From positions 1 to 21,264 of IMG/VR virus record IMGVR_UViG_3300021376_003594: a stretch of DNA of 21,264 bases; one strand, 5' to 3'. The notes beneath the pieces are model-generated. The model did no database searches, was not told where the DNA came from, and saw only the letters and a list, made by a program, of their open reading frames with translations. Positions 1 to 7,667 of the stretch are shown here, piece by piece. Both the position numbers and the translations under genes were made by a program. Each line of letters starts with the position of its first letter. Within the stretch, counting starts at the first letter, position 1. The DNA comes from a virus.

Positions 1-2
1 TG

Positions 3-134
3 ACCACCAGCCACACACCTGGAGTGGCTCAAGCCATCAAAGGCACAGCTGAGTTGGGCACTGTGATAGGTAAGAGTTTGGAGCATTATGATTCAGACCA
101 AGTGGGCATAATTGAAATAGCGATAGGCAGATAA
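3..134 (+). CDS. C-terminal end of a virion structural (tail-fibre-like) protein, partial
   Basis: An open frame enters from the left edge and stops with TAA at 132-134, leaving 43 visible residues. The tail reads ...GTAELGTVIGKSLE...VGIIEIAIGR. The pattern 'G.VIGKALE....G.IEV.VGR' is one I associate with the C-terminal ends of phage tail-fibre and repeat surface proteins, where it closes a terminal domain. The next gene begins at the base after the stop and is also structural-looking, which supports a tail or baseplate module. The rest of the protein lies outside the window, so the family cannot be named with confidence. Confidence 0.6.
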   Translation, partial: TTSHTPGVAQAIKGTAELGTVIGKSLEHYDSDQVGIIEIAIGR

Positions 135-386
135 ATGGCAAAATTAACAGTTAACATTGGCAGCAGTGCAAACAAAGGTGATGGTGATCCATTACGCACA
201 GCATTCACTAAGATCAATGCAAACTTTACAGAATTGTACGTGCAGGATGTGCCAGCCTCCAGTGCTGGAAAAACAGGTGACGTCAAAGGCATGCTGGCTG
301 TAGACGCATCTTATCTTTATGTGTGTTTTAAGAATTATGACGGAGCCGGAGCAATTTGGAAACGTATTGCTCTAACAAGTTTTTAA
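135..386 (+). CDS. Small virion protein with N-terminal phage anchor motif
   Basis: 83 aa. Residues 4-32 carry the signature NIGSSANKGDGDPLRTAF followed by KINANFTELY, which recurs in the next gene (429-1130) and, more divergently, at 3533. This N-terminal motif is common in structural proteins of marine T4-like phages. The C-terminal half (...YLYVCFKNYDGAGAIWKRIAL) resembles the short beta-rich ends of phage fibre proteins. The ATG directly follows the upstream stop, so translation is probably coupled. Likely a fibre or baseplate accessory; the exact role is unknown. Confidence 0.65.
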   Translation: MAKLTVNIGSSANKGDGDPLRTAFTKINANFTELYVQDVPASSAGKTGDVKGMLAVDASYLYVCFKNYDGAGAIWKRIALTSF

Positions 387-397
387 TTTATACTACT

Positions 398-405
398 GAT
401 AAATA
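398..405 (+). promoter_or_regulatory. Late-type promoter octamer GATAAATA
   Basis: GATAAATA closely matches the T4 late promoter core TATAAATA. It lies in the 42-base gap before the 429 gene, giving a predicted start near 411 and a leader of about 18 nt. A second, weaker copy (TGTAAATA, 408-415) follows. The flank ACTACTGATAAATA is almost identical to that at 1131-1144. Confidence 0.55.
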
Positions 406-416
406 TGTGTAAATAA

Positions 417-1130
<714 letters not shown>

Positions 1131-1136
1131 ACCACT

Positions 1137-1144
1137 GATAAATA
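1137..1144 (+). promoter_or_regulatory. Late-type promoter octamer GATAAATA
   Basis: GATAAATA lies in the 20-base gap before the 1151 ATG. T4 late spacing would put the transcription start at about 1150, so the mRNA would start essentially at the initiation codon. No Shine-Dalgarno sequence is visible. Confidence 0.6.
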
Positions 1145-1150
1145 CTGCAT

Positions 1151-3502
1151 ATGAGCAATCTGTGGAGTCAACCTACTGGATATTCTCTTGGCACTCTGCC
1201 AGAAAGAACCATCACATCTATCAATTTGCCAGTGGACAACACTGCCACAGTGAGCCTCATAGCAGGTGCACTGCCCAACGGACTTAGACTGCAGAATTAT
1301 GCCATAGTGGGCACCACACTGGAGGTGCCTAGAACTACTCAAAGCAGATTTGTGTTGCGAGCTTCATTGTCGGGGCTGATACAGGACAGAACCTACACAA
1401 TCACAGTGTCAGGTCCTGATGCACCAGTGTGGCTCACACCAGCAGGTGATTTGCCACTGGGAGTGAACAATAATCTTTTTATTTTGGACAGTTCTTTTGT
1501 GGATTATCAATTGGAAGCCACAGACACAGATCTATCAGCAGGTGATGAATTAGAATATTATATTGCTAGAGGAGATGGCACTCTGCCACCCGGCATCAGA
1601 TTGACCAAAACAGGCAAGCTCACAGGTGTGATTGATCCCATATTAGCACTGGATGCCACTGCCTCCACAGGAGCCTATGACACCAGCAGTTATGGTGATT
1701 TTCCCTATGATTTTGGTTTGCGCAGTGCCAATGGATTTTCCAGTTTTTACTATGATGTGGATTTCTATGACTTTTCTATTCCCACACGCAGTCCTAGAAA
1801 ATTAAACAGATATTATGAATTCACAGTGAGCGTGAGTGATGGTGACACAATCACCAAGAGAACATTTAGAATATTTGTGGTGGGTGATGATTTTTTACGT
1901 GCAGACAACACCATACTGCAGGTAGGCAGTGGAGTTTTCACGTCAGACGGCACATACATTCGCACACCACAATGGTTGACTCCAAGAGATCTAGGATATA
2001 GAAGAGCCAACAACTATTTGACATTATATCTGGAATTGTATGATCCCAACAAATTGACTGGTTTTGTGGCCTACACACAGAGACCCACCAATGATGACAG
2101 CAGCCCAAGCATCCTGCCACCAGGCACTGCTCTAGACAGCACTTCTGGTGAAGTGGCTGGCAGAGTGCCCTATCAACCAGCAGTGACCAAATCATACAAA
2201 TTTACAATTAGAGCCACAAGATTTGGACCCAGCAACGAAACTCTAGCAATCAAAGACAAAACATTTGAAGTAAAAATACTGGGCGAAGTAGACAGTGTGA
2301 TCACATTCAACACAGAAGAAAATCTAGGAGTGATCAATGCTAATTTTATCAGCACGCTGGCTGTGCAGGCTGTGACCACTGTGCCTAATGCCAAACTGAG
2401 ATATGTGGTCACTGCAGGATCATTGCCTAATGGTTTGGTGTTGGCTTTGGATGGAGAAATTATTGGCAAAGTAAGACAGTTTGTGCAGGGAAATTTATTA
2501 GGATTGACTGTGTTTGACAGTAGAAATTTCACGTTGGATAACAATGACACCAGCATAGACAGATTGTTTGAATTTACTGTGGAGGCAAGAGATCAATTTG
2601 GATACAGTGCCACAACAAAAACATTTAGATTGTCTGTCACAGCCACCAGTGACTTGTTGTACAGCAATCTTTTTGTGAGACCCTTGCTGAAACAAACACA
2701 GCGTGTGTTGTATTTGGGACTGGTAGGCAATCCAGAAATATTCACTCCTTCCAGTATCTATAGACCCAACGACTTACAGTTCGGCATACAGAAACAATTG
2801 AGCATGTTGATATATGCAGGCATAGAGACCAAGACTATCAATCATTATGTGGCAGCCACCACCAAGAATCATCGTAGAAAAAGATACTTTTTTGGAGAAC
2901 TCAAAACTGCAGTGGCCAAAACTCCAGGATCCAATGACATTGTGTATGAAGTTTTGTATGTGGATATGATAGATCCCATGGATGATGCCAAAGATCAAAT
3001 TGTGAGTGAATTCACCATACAGAATACTCAAACAGTCAAAATTAATCAGGCAAATTTAGAACAAAAAGACAACAGCAATTATGATTCCACTCAAGCAGGT
3101 AATCCTGCAGATCCTTTTGCACTGCGTCCAAATCAAGCAGTGATCAAAGTGGACAGTAATGCAATCAGTGTGAGCAATAACAGCAGCAATAAAAGATACA
3201 TCAGCAGCACCAGCAACATGCGAAAAAATTTAGCAGCAGTTGGTGAAACGGAAAATGAATTTTTGCCGCTGTGGATGCGTACTCCGCAAACAAGTTCAAC
3301 ACAGCCTTTGGGTTATGTGAAAGCTGTGCCCATTTGTTACTGTCAGCCCGGAACCAGCGCAGCCATACTGGCGGCGTTGAAGAACAGCGATTTTGATTTC
3401 AAAAATATTGATTTTGAAATAGATAGATATGTGATAGACAGCACCACCGAAAGTGGCACAGAACAATATGTGCTGTTTTCCAATTATCAATATAACATTT
3501 AG
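1151..3502 (+). CDS. Large Ig/cadherin-like adhesin, tail or baseplate structural protein
   Basis: 783 aa, one of the largest genes here. The N-terminal ~500 residues contain repeated putative-Ig (He_PIG-like) signatures, LPxGxxLxxxGxIxGxV: around residues 41 (LPNGLRL), 145 (LPPGIRL..GKLTGVI), 322 (LPPGTAL..GEVAGRV) and 425 (LPNGLVL..GEIIGKV). Each is followed by a strand such as FEFTVEARDQ or YEFTVSVSDG, as in dystroglycan/cadherin-like domains. The C-terminal ~280 residues (from about DLLYSNLFVR) lack these repeats and are probably the virion attachment or structural part. No signal peptide is present. The likely role is host-surface contact or a baseplate/fibre component, inferred from domains and neighbours. 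Confidence 0.7.
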   Translation: MSNLWSQPTGYSLGTLPERTITSINLPVDNTATVSLIAGALPNGLRLQNYAIVGTTLEVPRTTQSRFVLRASLSGLIQDRTYTITVSGPDAPVWLTPAGDLPLGVNNNLFILDSSFVDYQLEATDTDLSAGDELEYYIARGDGTLPPGIRLTKTGKLTGVIDPILALDATASTGAYDTSSYGDFPYDFGLRSANGFSSFYYDVDFYDFSIPTRSPRKLNRYYEFTVSVSDGDTITKRTFRIFVVGDDFLRADNTILQVGSGVFTSDGTYIRTPQWLTPRDLGYRRANNYLTLYLELYDPNKLTGFVAYTQRPTNDDSSPSILPPGTALDSTSGEVAGRVPYQPAVTKSYKFTIRATRFGPSNETLAIKDKTFEVKILGEVDSVITFNTEENLGVINANFISTLAVQAVTTVPNAKLRYVVTAGSLPNGLVLALDGEIIGKVRQFVQGNLLGLTVFDSRNFTLDNNDTSIDRLFEFTVEARDQFGYSATTKTFRLSVTATSDLLYSNLFVRPLLKQTQRVLYLGLVGNPEIFTPSSIYRPNDLQFGIQKQLSMLIYAGIETKTINHYVAATTKNHRRKRYFFGELKTAVAKTPGSNDIVYEVLYVDMIDPMDDAKDQIVSEFTIQNTQTVKINQANLEQKDNSNYDSTQAGNPADPFALRPNQAVIKVDSNAISVSNNSSNKRYISSTSNMRKNLAAVGETENEFLPLWMRTPQTSSTQPLGYVKAVPICYCQPGTSAAILAALKNSDFDFKNIDFEIDRYVIDSTTESGTEQYVLFSNYQYNI

Positions 3503-3515
3503 GACAACACACAAG

Positions 3516-3523
3516 ACTAAATA
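3516..3523 (+). promoter_or_regulatory. Late-type promoter octamer ACTAAATA
   Basis: ACTAAATA lies in the 30-base gap before the ATG at 3533. The predicted start is near 3529, leaving a leader of about 4 nt. The same octamer occurs at 16321-16328. Confidence 0.5.
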
Positions 3524-3532
3524 ACTATACAT

Positions 3533-4096
3533 ATGCCAAGCAATATCAACGTATCAAACATTGACGAAACATATCCTGTAGCAGGGCAGGACAACAACAG
3601 TCAAGGATTCAGAGACAATTTCAATTCAATCAAAACCAATCTTTCCACTGCTAAAACTGAAATAGAAACATTACAAACCAACACTGCCAAACTGAACGCC
3701 ACCAACAACTTCGGCAACAACATTATCACTGAAGCAAAATTCAAATACAACAGCACTGTGATTTATTCAGGAGGATCCATAGCTACACCACAAGATATCA
3801 ACATAGAGAATGGAAATTTCCAAACATTTGTTGTGGGCAACAACATCACACTCACATTAACAGATTGGCCCACAGTGGCAAATGTGATGAGTTCAATCAT
3901 TGTGGAAGTTCGCAGCGATGGAGTAGCACGCACAGTGACTTGGAGCACAGAGAATGCTGGTTTGATTTTGAAAGACACAGCATTTCCCACACCATTTGTG
4001 TTGCCTGCAGACGAAGATCCACTGTATGTGGAATTCTGGAGCTACAATCAAGGTGCCACAGTATTTGCTAGATACGCGGGCAGATTTACCACATAA
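3533..4096 (+). CDS. Virion structural protein with divergent anchor motif
   Basis: 187 aa. The N-terminus (INVSNIDETYPVAGQDNNSQ then GFRDNFNSIKTNL, residues 4-36) is a longer variant of the 'INVG...GDxLRxAFxKINxNFTEL' signature seen at 135 and 429. It is followed by a predicted coiled-coil stretch (TAKTEIETLQTNTAKLNA). The C-terminal part (from about residue 70) is beta-rich and resembles the final domains of marine phage fibre proteins (NGNFQTFVVGNNITLTLTDW). It is preceded by a near-leaderless late-type promoter. Probably a tail-fibre or baseplate component; exact position unknown. Confidence 0.65.
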   Translation: MPSNINVSNIDETYPVAGQDNNSQGFRDNFNSIKTNLSTAKTEIETLQTNTAKLNATNNFGNNIITEAKFKYNSTVIYSGGSIATPQDINIENGNFQTFVVGNNITLTLTDWPTVANVMSSIIVEVRSDGVARTVTWSTENAGLILKDTAFPTPFVLPADEDPLYVEFWSYNQGATVFARYAGRFTT

Positions 4097-4103
4097 TTTT
4101 TTT

Positions 4104-4337
4104 ATGTTGCATCCACTGGGCGAAGATCTTAGCGGATACAGTATATCGCAATTGGAATCCAAGTTGATTGAACTGAGAAAAAAATATTTCCAAACTGTCA
4201 ATCCTGAACTAAAACAACAAGTTGCCCTGTTCATAGATATGTACAATGAGGAACTCAAATCCAAATTAGCCCAAGAACAAATTAAAATGGCAAAAGAGAC
4301 CGGAAAAGATCTTGACAATTTGATCAATATTGATTAA
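4104..4337 (+). CDS. Small conserved phage protein, helical
   Basis: 77 aa from ATG 4104, just after the preceding stop. A longer frame opens at 3996, but that start lies inside the previous gene, and MLHPLGEDLSGYSISQLESK is the natural N-terminus. The protein is almost entirely charged helix (LESKLIELRKKYFQT...QVALFIDMYNEELKSKLAQEQIKMAKE). Short 'HPLG.D......QLE.K...L..KY' proteins sit near structural genes in marine T4-like phages, in my recollection. No function can be assigned; a small chaperone or virion assembly role is possible. Confidence 0.6.
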   Translation: MLHPLGEDLSGYSISQLESKLIELRKKYFQTVNPELKQQVALFIDMYNEELKSKLAQEQIKMAKETGKDLDNLINID

Positions 4338-4340
4338 AAT
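4312..4340 (+). promoter_or_regulatory. Strong sigma70-like promoter, near-leaderless for the 4350 gene
   Basis: TTGACA (4312-4317), a 17-base spacer and TAAAAT (4335-4340) form an almost perfect sigma70 promoter. The predicted start is about 4347, three bases before ATG 4350. It lies inside the last codons of the 4104 gene. The spacer holds a perfect 12-bp palindrome directly next to the -10 element. Confidence 0.65.
4323..4334 (+). repeat. 12-bp palindrome ATCAATATTGAT within promoter spacer
   Basis: ATCAATATTGAT equals its own reverse complement and occupies the -35/-10 spacer of the promoter at 4312-4340, abutting the -10 element. This is a classic position for an operator. It also encodes the end of the upstream protein (..INID), so chance is possible. 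Confidence 0.4.
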
Positions 4341-4349
4341 AGTGTGTAA

Positions 4350-4871
4350 ATGCGCACAGATTCTTTGGGTATTCCTATATTCGATTATGACGATGCTGTG
4401 AACCTCATCTACAGAGGTCAATCATCACTGCTGCCACACTTGCTCTTTGAAAAACATCAGGTGATAGATCAATTCAATAGATCGGCTGAAGATTTGTCTG
4501 CCGATGTAGAATTAAAAAGCTACACACCTTTAGATGTCAATCAAAAAGAATTTGATTCATTGCTGCAACAAACTTGGTTTATGCCAGACAGGGCAAAAAT
4601 ATTTGATATTGAAACTTATGTGAAACAAATCACTCCAAAAAATGCAACAGCACAGCAGAGAGTGAATGAAGAACTGGCAGCATTTCGCCAACACAACATG
4701 ATAGATGTGTTGAAGTTTCTACATTATCTGGTGGAAACACTGAGAAAACATCAAATCACTTGGGGAGTGGGCAGGGGCAGTTCTGTGGCCAGCTATGTGC
4801 TGTATCTTTTGGGGGTACACAGAATAGATTCCATTCAATATCAGCTGGATTGGCGAGAGTTCCTAAGATAA
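4350..4871 (+). CDS. DNA polymerase III alpha-like fragment lacking the catalytic aspartates
   Basis: 173 aa. Residues ~105-173 resemble the palm-entry segment of bacterial DnaE/PolC: RVNEELAAFRQHNMIDVLKF, then ITWGVGRGSSVASYVLYLLG, then HRIDSIQYQLDWREFLR. Bacterial DnaE has '(V)GPGRGS..GSLVAYALGITDLDP..[23 protein letters not shown]' at this point. The glycine-serine motif, which contacts the incoming nucleotide in C-family polymerases, is intact. The protein ends exactly before the segment with the metal-binding Asp pair, so it cannot be a polymerase alone. The first ~100 residues are not recognisable. It has its own sigma70-like promoter and lies upstream of the clamp loader, which suggests a replication-linked early gene. 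It could be a decoy, nucleotide sensor or regulator. Confidence 0.6.
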   Translation: MRTDSLGIPIFDYDDAVNLIYRGQSSLLPHLLFEKHQVIDQFNRSAEDLSADVELKSYTPLDVNQKEFDSLLQQTWFMPDRAKIFDIETYVKQITPKNATAQQRVNEELAAFRQHNMIDVLKFLHYLVETLRKHQITWGVGRGSSVASYVLYLLGVHRIDSIQYQLDWREFLR

Positions 4872-4874
4872 ATA
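4867..4874 (+). promoter_or_regulatory. Late-type promoter octamer GATAAATA
   Basis: GATAAATA overlaps the TAA stop of the preceding gene. The predicted start is near 4880. The leader contains TAGGAGACAA, a clear Shine-Dalgarno sequence before ATG 4899. The combination TAAATACT...TAGGAGACAA is repeated at 20752-20776. Confidence 0.6.
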
Positions 4875-4898
4875 CTCGCATAATAGGAGACAATAATT

Positions 4899-5192
4899 AT
4901 GGCTATCAAACAAAGTGGCACTAAAACATACACCACCATGCAGGGCAAACAAATAGATATAGATTTGCTGCGACAGCGCAATGAACTCACACAGGCTGTG
5001 GGTAATGCCAAAGTAAATGCACGAGGTGATGAATTAGGTCCAGGTGGAGTTATTATCCGCAAGAGAGAAGAAGTATTGGCTGATTACTACAGAGATCATC
5101 CTAAAAATGTTCCAACCACAAGAGGCAAGCAGGCCAAGAAAGAAGATGAGTGGGTGGAAGATGCGCAAGGCAATTTCGTAAAGAAAAAGTAA
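4899..5192 (+). CDS. Conserved T4-like marine phage protein, unknown function
   Basis: 97 aa, starting MAIKQSGTKTYTTMQGKQID, then an RxRNELTQAVGNAKVNARGDELGPGG core and a Lys/Glu-rich C-terminus ending KKK. I recall very similar proteins (with TMQGK.ID..LLR.RNEL..AVGN..VNARGD.LGPGG) in T4-like cyanophages, but their function is not known to me. The start is supported by AGGAG nine to ten bases upstream. The stop is one base before the GroES-like gene, so the two are probably co-translated. The charged, Gly-rich, probably disordered make-up would fit a virion or nucleic-acid-associated protein; this is inference only. Confidence 0.65.
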   Translation: MAIKQSGTKTYTTMQGKQIDIDLLRQRNELTQAVGNAKVNARGDELGPGGVIIRKREEVLADYYRDHPKNVPTTRGKQAKKEDEWVEDAQGNFVKKK

Positions 5193-5193
5193 C

Positions 5194-5562
5194 ATGATAC
5201 TCTACAAGACCCTTGAAACAGATATTATACCTGTGGGTGATAGAGTATTGGTGTCTGACATGAACTTTGGTGAAGTGCAGACAAAAGGTGGCATCTTGCT
5301 TTTAGATGATAACATGCAGAATCACGGTATCAAACCTAGATGGGCCAAAGTGTATGCCAAAGGACCTCGCAACAAAGAGGATTATCAAGTGGGAGATTGG
5401 ATCTACATCGAACACGCTAGATGGACCAGAGCAGTCAACATCAAAAAAGGTGATCAAATATTGGCCATTAGAATGGTGGATCCGGAATTCATATTGATGA
5501 TGGGCAAAGAGAAGCCAAAAGATTGGTACTACAACAAGTTGGCCATGGTGAATAAGTCTTGA
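5194..5562 (+). CDS. GroES/Cpn10-like co-chaperonin
   Basis: 122 aa, longer than bacterial GroES (about 95) and close to T4 gp31 (111). Visible family features are the N-terminal strand IIPVGDRVLVSDMN, the mobile-loop/roof region EVQTKGGILLLDDN (compare GroES ..SAGGIVL), then WAKVYAKGP and YQVGDWIYIEHARWTRAVNI, and KKGDQILAIRMVDPEFILMM (the GroES 'D...I' C-terminal strand). It should cap the host GroEL ring to fold phage proteins, as gp31 does for the major capsid protein in T4. No GroEL gene is in the window. The C-terminal ~20 residues (PKDWYYNKLAMVNKS) are an extension of unknown role. The TGA stop lies inside the -35 element of the next promoter. Confidence 0.8.
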   Translation: MILYKTLETDIIPVGDRVLVSDMNFGEVQTKGGILLLDDNMQNHGIKPRWAKVYAKGPRNKEDYQVGDWIYIEHARWTRAVNIKKGDQILAIRMVDPEFILMMGKEKPKDWYYNKLAMVNKS

Positions 5563-5587
5563 CTTTCGGCGTGCTTTGTCATATACT
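5559..5587 (+). promoter_or_regulatory. Sigma70-like promoter, leaderless for the 5594 gene
   Basis: TTGACT (5559-5564), a 17-base spacer and TATACT (5582-5587). The predicted start is about 5594, the A of the next ATG. No Shine-Dalgarno sequence is present. It probably also drives the clamp loader and downstream genes. Confidence 0.65.
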
Positions 5588-5593
5588 GACAGC

Positions 5594-5761
5594 ATGAAAT
5601 TTCCTGAAAACAGAATTAAAGGAGTTAATAACACAGGATTGGTAGGAATAGCGCTGATGCTGTGTCACATCACAGGATATCTCAATCATTGGACATGGGC
5701 TTTGTTGTATGTGCCACTCATATTGAGTGCCATAGGACAAGAATATCTCCACAGAGACTAG
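5594..5761 (+). CDS. Small two-helix membrane protein
   Basis: 55 aa from ATG 5594. A TTG 18 bases upstream is possible, but it lies within the promoter and would not be transcribed from it. Two hydrophobic segments (about NTGLVGIALMLCHITGYL and WTWALLYVPLILSAIGQEYL) are linked by a short N/H turn, typical of a small inner-membrane protein. The N-terminus (MKFPENRIKGV) is basic and probably cytoplasmic. Its own promoter and place at the head of the clamp-loader operon suggest early expression. Function unknown: host-membrane modification, superinfection exclusion or a holin-like role are possible but unsupported. Confidence 0.6.
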   Translation: MKFPENRIKGVNNTGLVGIALMLCHITGYLNHWTWALLYVPLILSAIGQEYLHRD

Positions 5762-5770
5762 CGATTGCAT

Positions 5771-6685
5771 ATGCAAGAATTATGGACAGAAAAGTATAGA
5801 CCCCGCACACTGGATCAGTATGTGTTTAGAGATGAACATCAACGCAGACAGATTGAAAAATGGGTCAAAGAAAGAAGCATACCACATCTGTTATTCAGCG
5901 GTAATGCAGGCATAGGCAAGACCACGTTGGCCAAAATATTATTGAATGAATTGCAAGTGAATGATTTGGACGTGTTGGAAATCAACGCCAGCAGAACAAA
6001 TTCTGTGGATGATGTGAGAGCTAAGATCATTAATTTTGTGCAGATGATTCCATTTGGAGATTTCAAAGTGGTGTTGTTGGATGAAGCTGACTTTCTATCT
6101 CCCAATGCACAAGCAGCACTGCGAGGAGTGATGGAAGAATACCATACCACATCCAGATTCATATTGACTTGCAACTATCCCAATAGAGTGATTCCAGCAC
6201 TGCACAGCAGATGTCAAGGCTTTCATATAGAGCGTGTGGATCAAACAGAATTTACAGCAAGAGTAGCTGAAATATTGATGAAAGAAAACATACAGATGGA
6301 TCTAGACACATTGGACACATATGTGAAAGCCACATATCCTGATCTTAGAAAGTGCATCAATATGGTGCAGATGAATTCGCAGGATGGCCAATTAAATGCC
6401 CCACAAAAAGCGGACATGGGTACCAGTGATTACAAAATACAGATGGTAGAATTGTTTAAACAAGGCAAAATCACAGAAGCAAGAAAATTAGTGTGCAGTC
6501 AAGTAAGACCTGATGAGGTGGAGGACATATTTAAATGGATGTATGACAACATCACACTGTTTGGTGATGAAGCAAAACAAGAAAAGGCCATACTGATAAT
6601 CAAACAAGGTTTGGTCGATCACACTTTGATATCAGATCCTGAAATTAATCTCACAGCCACTATGATTAAACTACAGCACATTTAA
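5771..6685 (+). CDS. 44: DNA polymerase clamp loader large subunit (T4 gp44-like AAA+ ATPase)
   Basis: 304 aa from ATG 5771 (an upstream TTG is less likely). It begins MQELWTEKYRPRTLDQYV, the classic start of RFC/gp44 clamp loaders. Walker A is GNAGIGKT (44-51), Walker B is VVLLDEAD (100-107) and the SRC motif is HSRCQGF (145-151), which supplies the arginine finger in trans. The C-terminal ~130 residues are the helical collar. It opens and loads the sliding clamp on primed DNA with ATP hydrolysis. In T4 the partner gp62 follows gene 44; here the next gene is a parvulin, and neither gp62 nor gp45 is recognisable in the window. The stop and the next ATG share one base (TAATG). Confidence 0.92.
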   Translation: MQELWTEKYRPRTLDQYVFRDEHQRRQIEKWVKERSIPHLLFSGNAGIGKTTLAKILLNELQVNDLDVLEINASRTNSVDDVRAKIINFVQMIPFGDFKVVLLDEADFLSPNAQAALRGVMEEYHTTSRFILTCNYPNRVIPALHSRCQGFHIERVDQTEFTARVAEILMKENIQMDLDTLDTYVKATYPDLRKCINMVQMNSQDGQLNAPQKADMGTSDYKIQMVELFKQGKITEARKLVCSQVRPDEVEDIFKWMYDNITLFGDEAKQEKAILIIKQGLVDHTLISDPEINLTATMIKLQHI

Positions 6686-6996
6686 TGTACGCAGCCAGTC
6701 ATATATTGATCAGTTATGCAGATGCTGTGCGCAGCACACAATCACGCACACAGGAGGAGGCATTGTTTTTGGCTTGCGAACTGCGAGAAAAAATACGACA
6801 AAATATTATCAGCTTTGAACAAGCAGCACAAACACACAGCGATTGTCCTAGCAAAGTCAATCAAGGCAATTTAGGCAGTTTTAAAGTGACCACAATGGAA
6901 CAAGATTTCATCGCCTATCTGGATCAGTTGCAACCTGGTGAAATCAGTGGGGTAAGTCCCACAGTGTACGGATATCATATTATTAGAAGGAATTAA
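6685..6996 (+). CDS. Parvulin-type peptidyl-prolyl cis-trans isomerase
   Basis: 103 aa, a single stand-alone rotamase domain. It opens YAASHILISYADAV (parvulin '.A.HIL...'), continues ISFEQAAQTHSDCPSKVNQG then NLGSFKVTTMEQDFIAYLDQ ('F..lA...S.CPS...GGdLG.f..g.m...F'), and ends LQPGEISGVSPTVYGYHIIR ('l..GeiSgPV.T.fGyHIi'). It has no signal peptide, so it should act in the cytoplasm, accelerating proline isomerisation during folding. It is translationally coupled to the clamp loader by a TAATG overlap. Together with the GroES-like and DnaJ genes it suggests a phage folding toolkit. Family assignment is secure; the substrate is unknown. Confidence 0.85.
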   Translation: MYAASHILISYADAVRSTQSRTQEEALFLACELREKIRQNIISFEQAAQTHSDCPSKVNQGNLGSFKVTTMEQDFIAYLDQLQPGEISGVSPTVYGYHIIRRN

Positions 6997-6997
6997 C

Positions 6998-7666
6998 ATG
7001 CAGATAAAATTTCTGTGTGAAGATCCTGCAGTGCTGCAATTATACCCACCTAAGCCTGCTAATAAATTTTTACCCAATTGGTACAAGGATCTTCCCAGCT
7101 GGAAAAAAGATCACACATTGGGAATTGACGCACCCACTATCAAAAACTGTATTCCAGCACAAGACTTGATGCTGAGCGGATATATCATATTCAACACATA
7201 TGAAATTGCTCTTTCAACACTGAATAAAGATATGTATGAGCACATAGAAGCTGTGTGTCCGCATAAGGCTCACATAAGTTCACATCATCACGAGCAAATG
7301 CCAGTGCAGATTAACACTCGCAAAAAAAATTATTTTAAAATTGCTCAACCTTGGATGATTAAAACACCTCCAGGATACAGTTGTTTGTTTCAACAACCAT
7401 TCTATCATTTTGAACACAGATATCAGTTGTTGCCTGCAATTGTAGACACTGATATTCATGATTTAAATGTGGAAATACCAGGATATCTACTGACAGATGA
7501 TGTTGTAAAAATAGAATCCGGAGCACCACTAGTGCAGGTAATACCTTTCAAAAGAGATGATTGGCAAAGCAGTATGTCAGCGGAAAAATTTAAACAAAGC
7601 AAGTTGACTGATTATGCCAGCAAAGGTTATAAGACTGAATTCCATTCAAAAAAAAATTACAAATAA
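6998..7666 (+). CDS. Conserved phage protein, unknown function
   Basis: 222 aa. It begins MQIKFLCEDPAVLQLYPPKP and contains FLPNWYKDLPSW, IKNCIPAQDLMLSGYIIFNT, then WMIKTPPGYSCLFQQPFYHF, LLPAIVDTDIHDLNVEIPGY and GAPLVQVIPFKRDDW. I associate this pattern (W(W/Y)K.LP...IK.C.....GY.I.......PPGYS.LF..P......LP.IVDTD......G.PL.QVIPF+R) with a widespread phage family of unknown function; the PPGYS and VIPFKR segments look like a compact beta-fold. There is an SD (AGAAGGA) ten bases before the ATG. It is the last gene of the plus-strand run and converges on the minus-strand membrane protein with one base between stops. Confidence 0.7.
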   Translation: MQIKFLCEDPAVLQLYPPKPANKFLPNWYKDLPSWKKDHTLGIDAPTIKNCIPAQDLMLSGYIIFNTYEIALSTLNKDMYEHIEAVCPHKAHISSHHHEQMPVQINTRKKNYFKIAQPWMIKTPPGYSCLFQQPFYHFEHRYQLLPAIVDTDIHDLNVEIPGYLLTDDVVKIESGAPLVQVIPFKRDDWQSSMSAEKFKQSKLTDYASKGYKTEFHSKKNYK

Positions 7667-7667
7667 A

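Noticed and set aside
3893-4327. 144-codon minus-strand frame spanning two plus-strand genes
   Set aside because: It crosses the 3533 and 4104 genes, both supported by motif and start placement, and has no recognisable domain.
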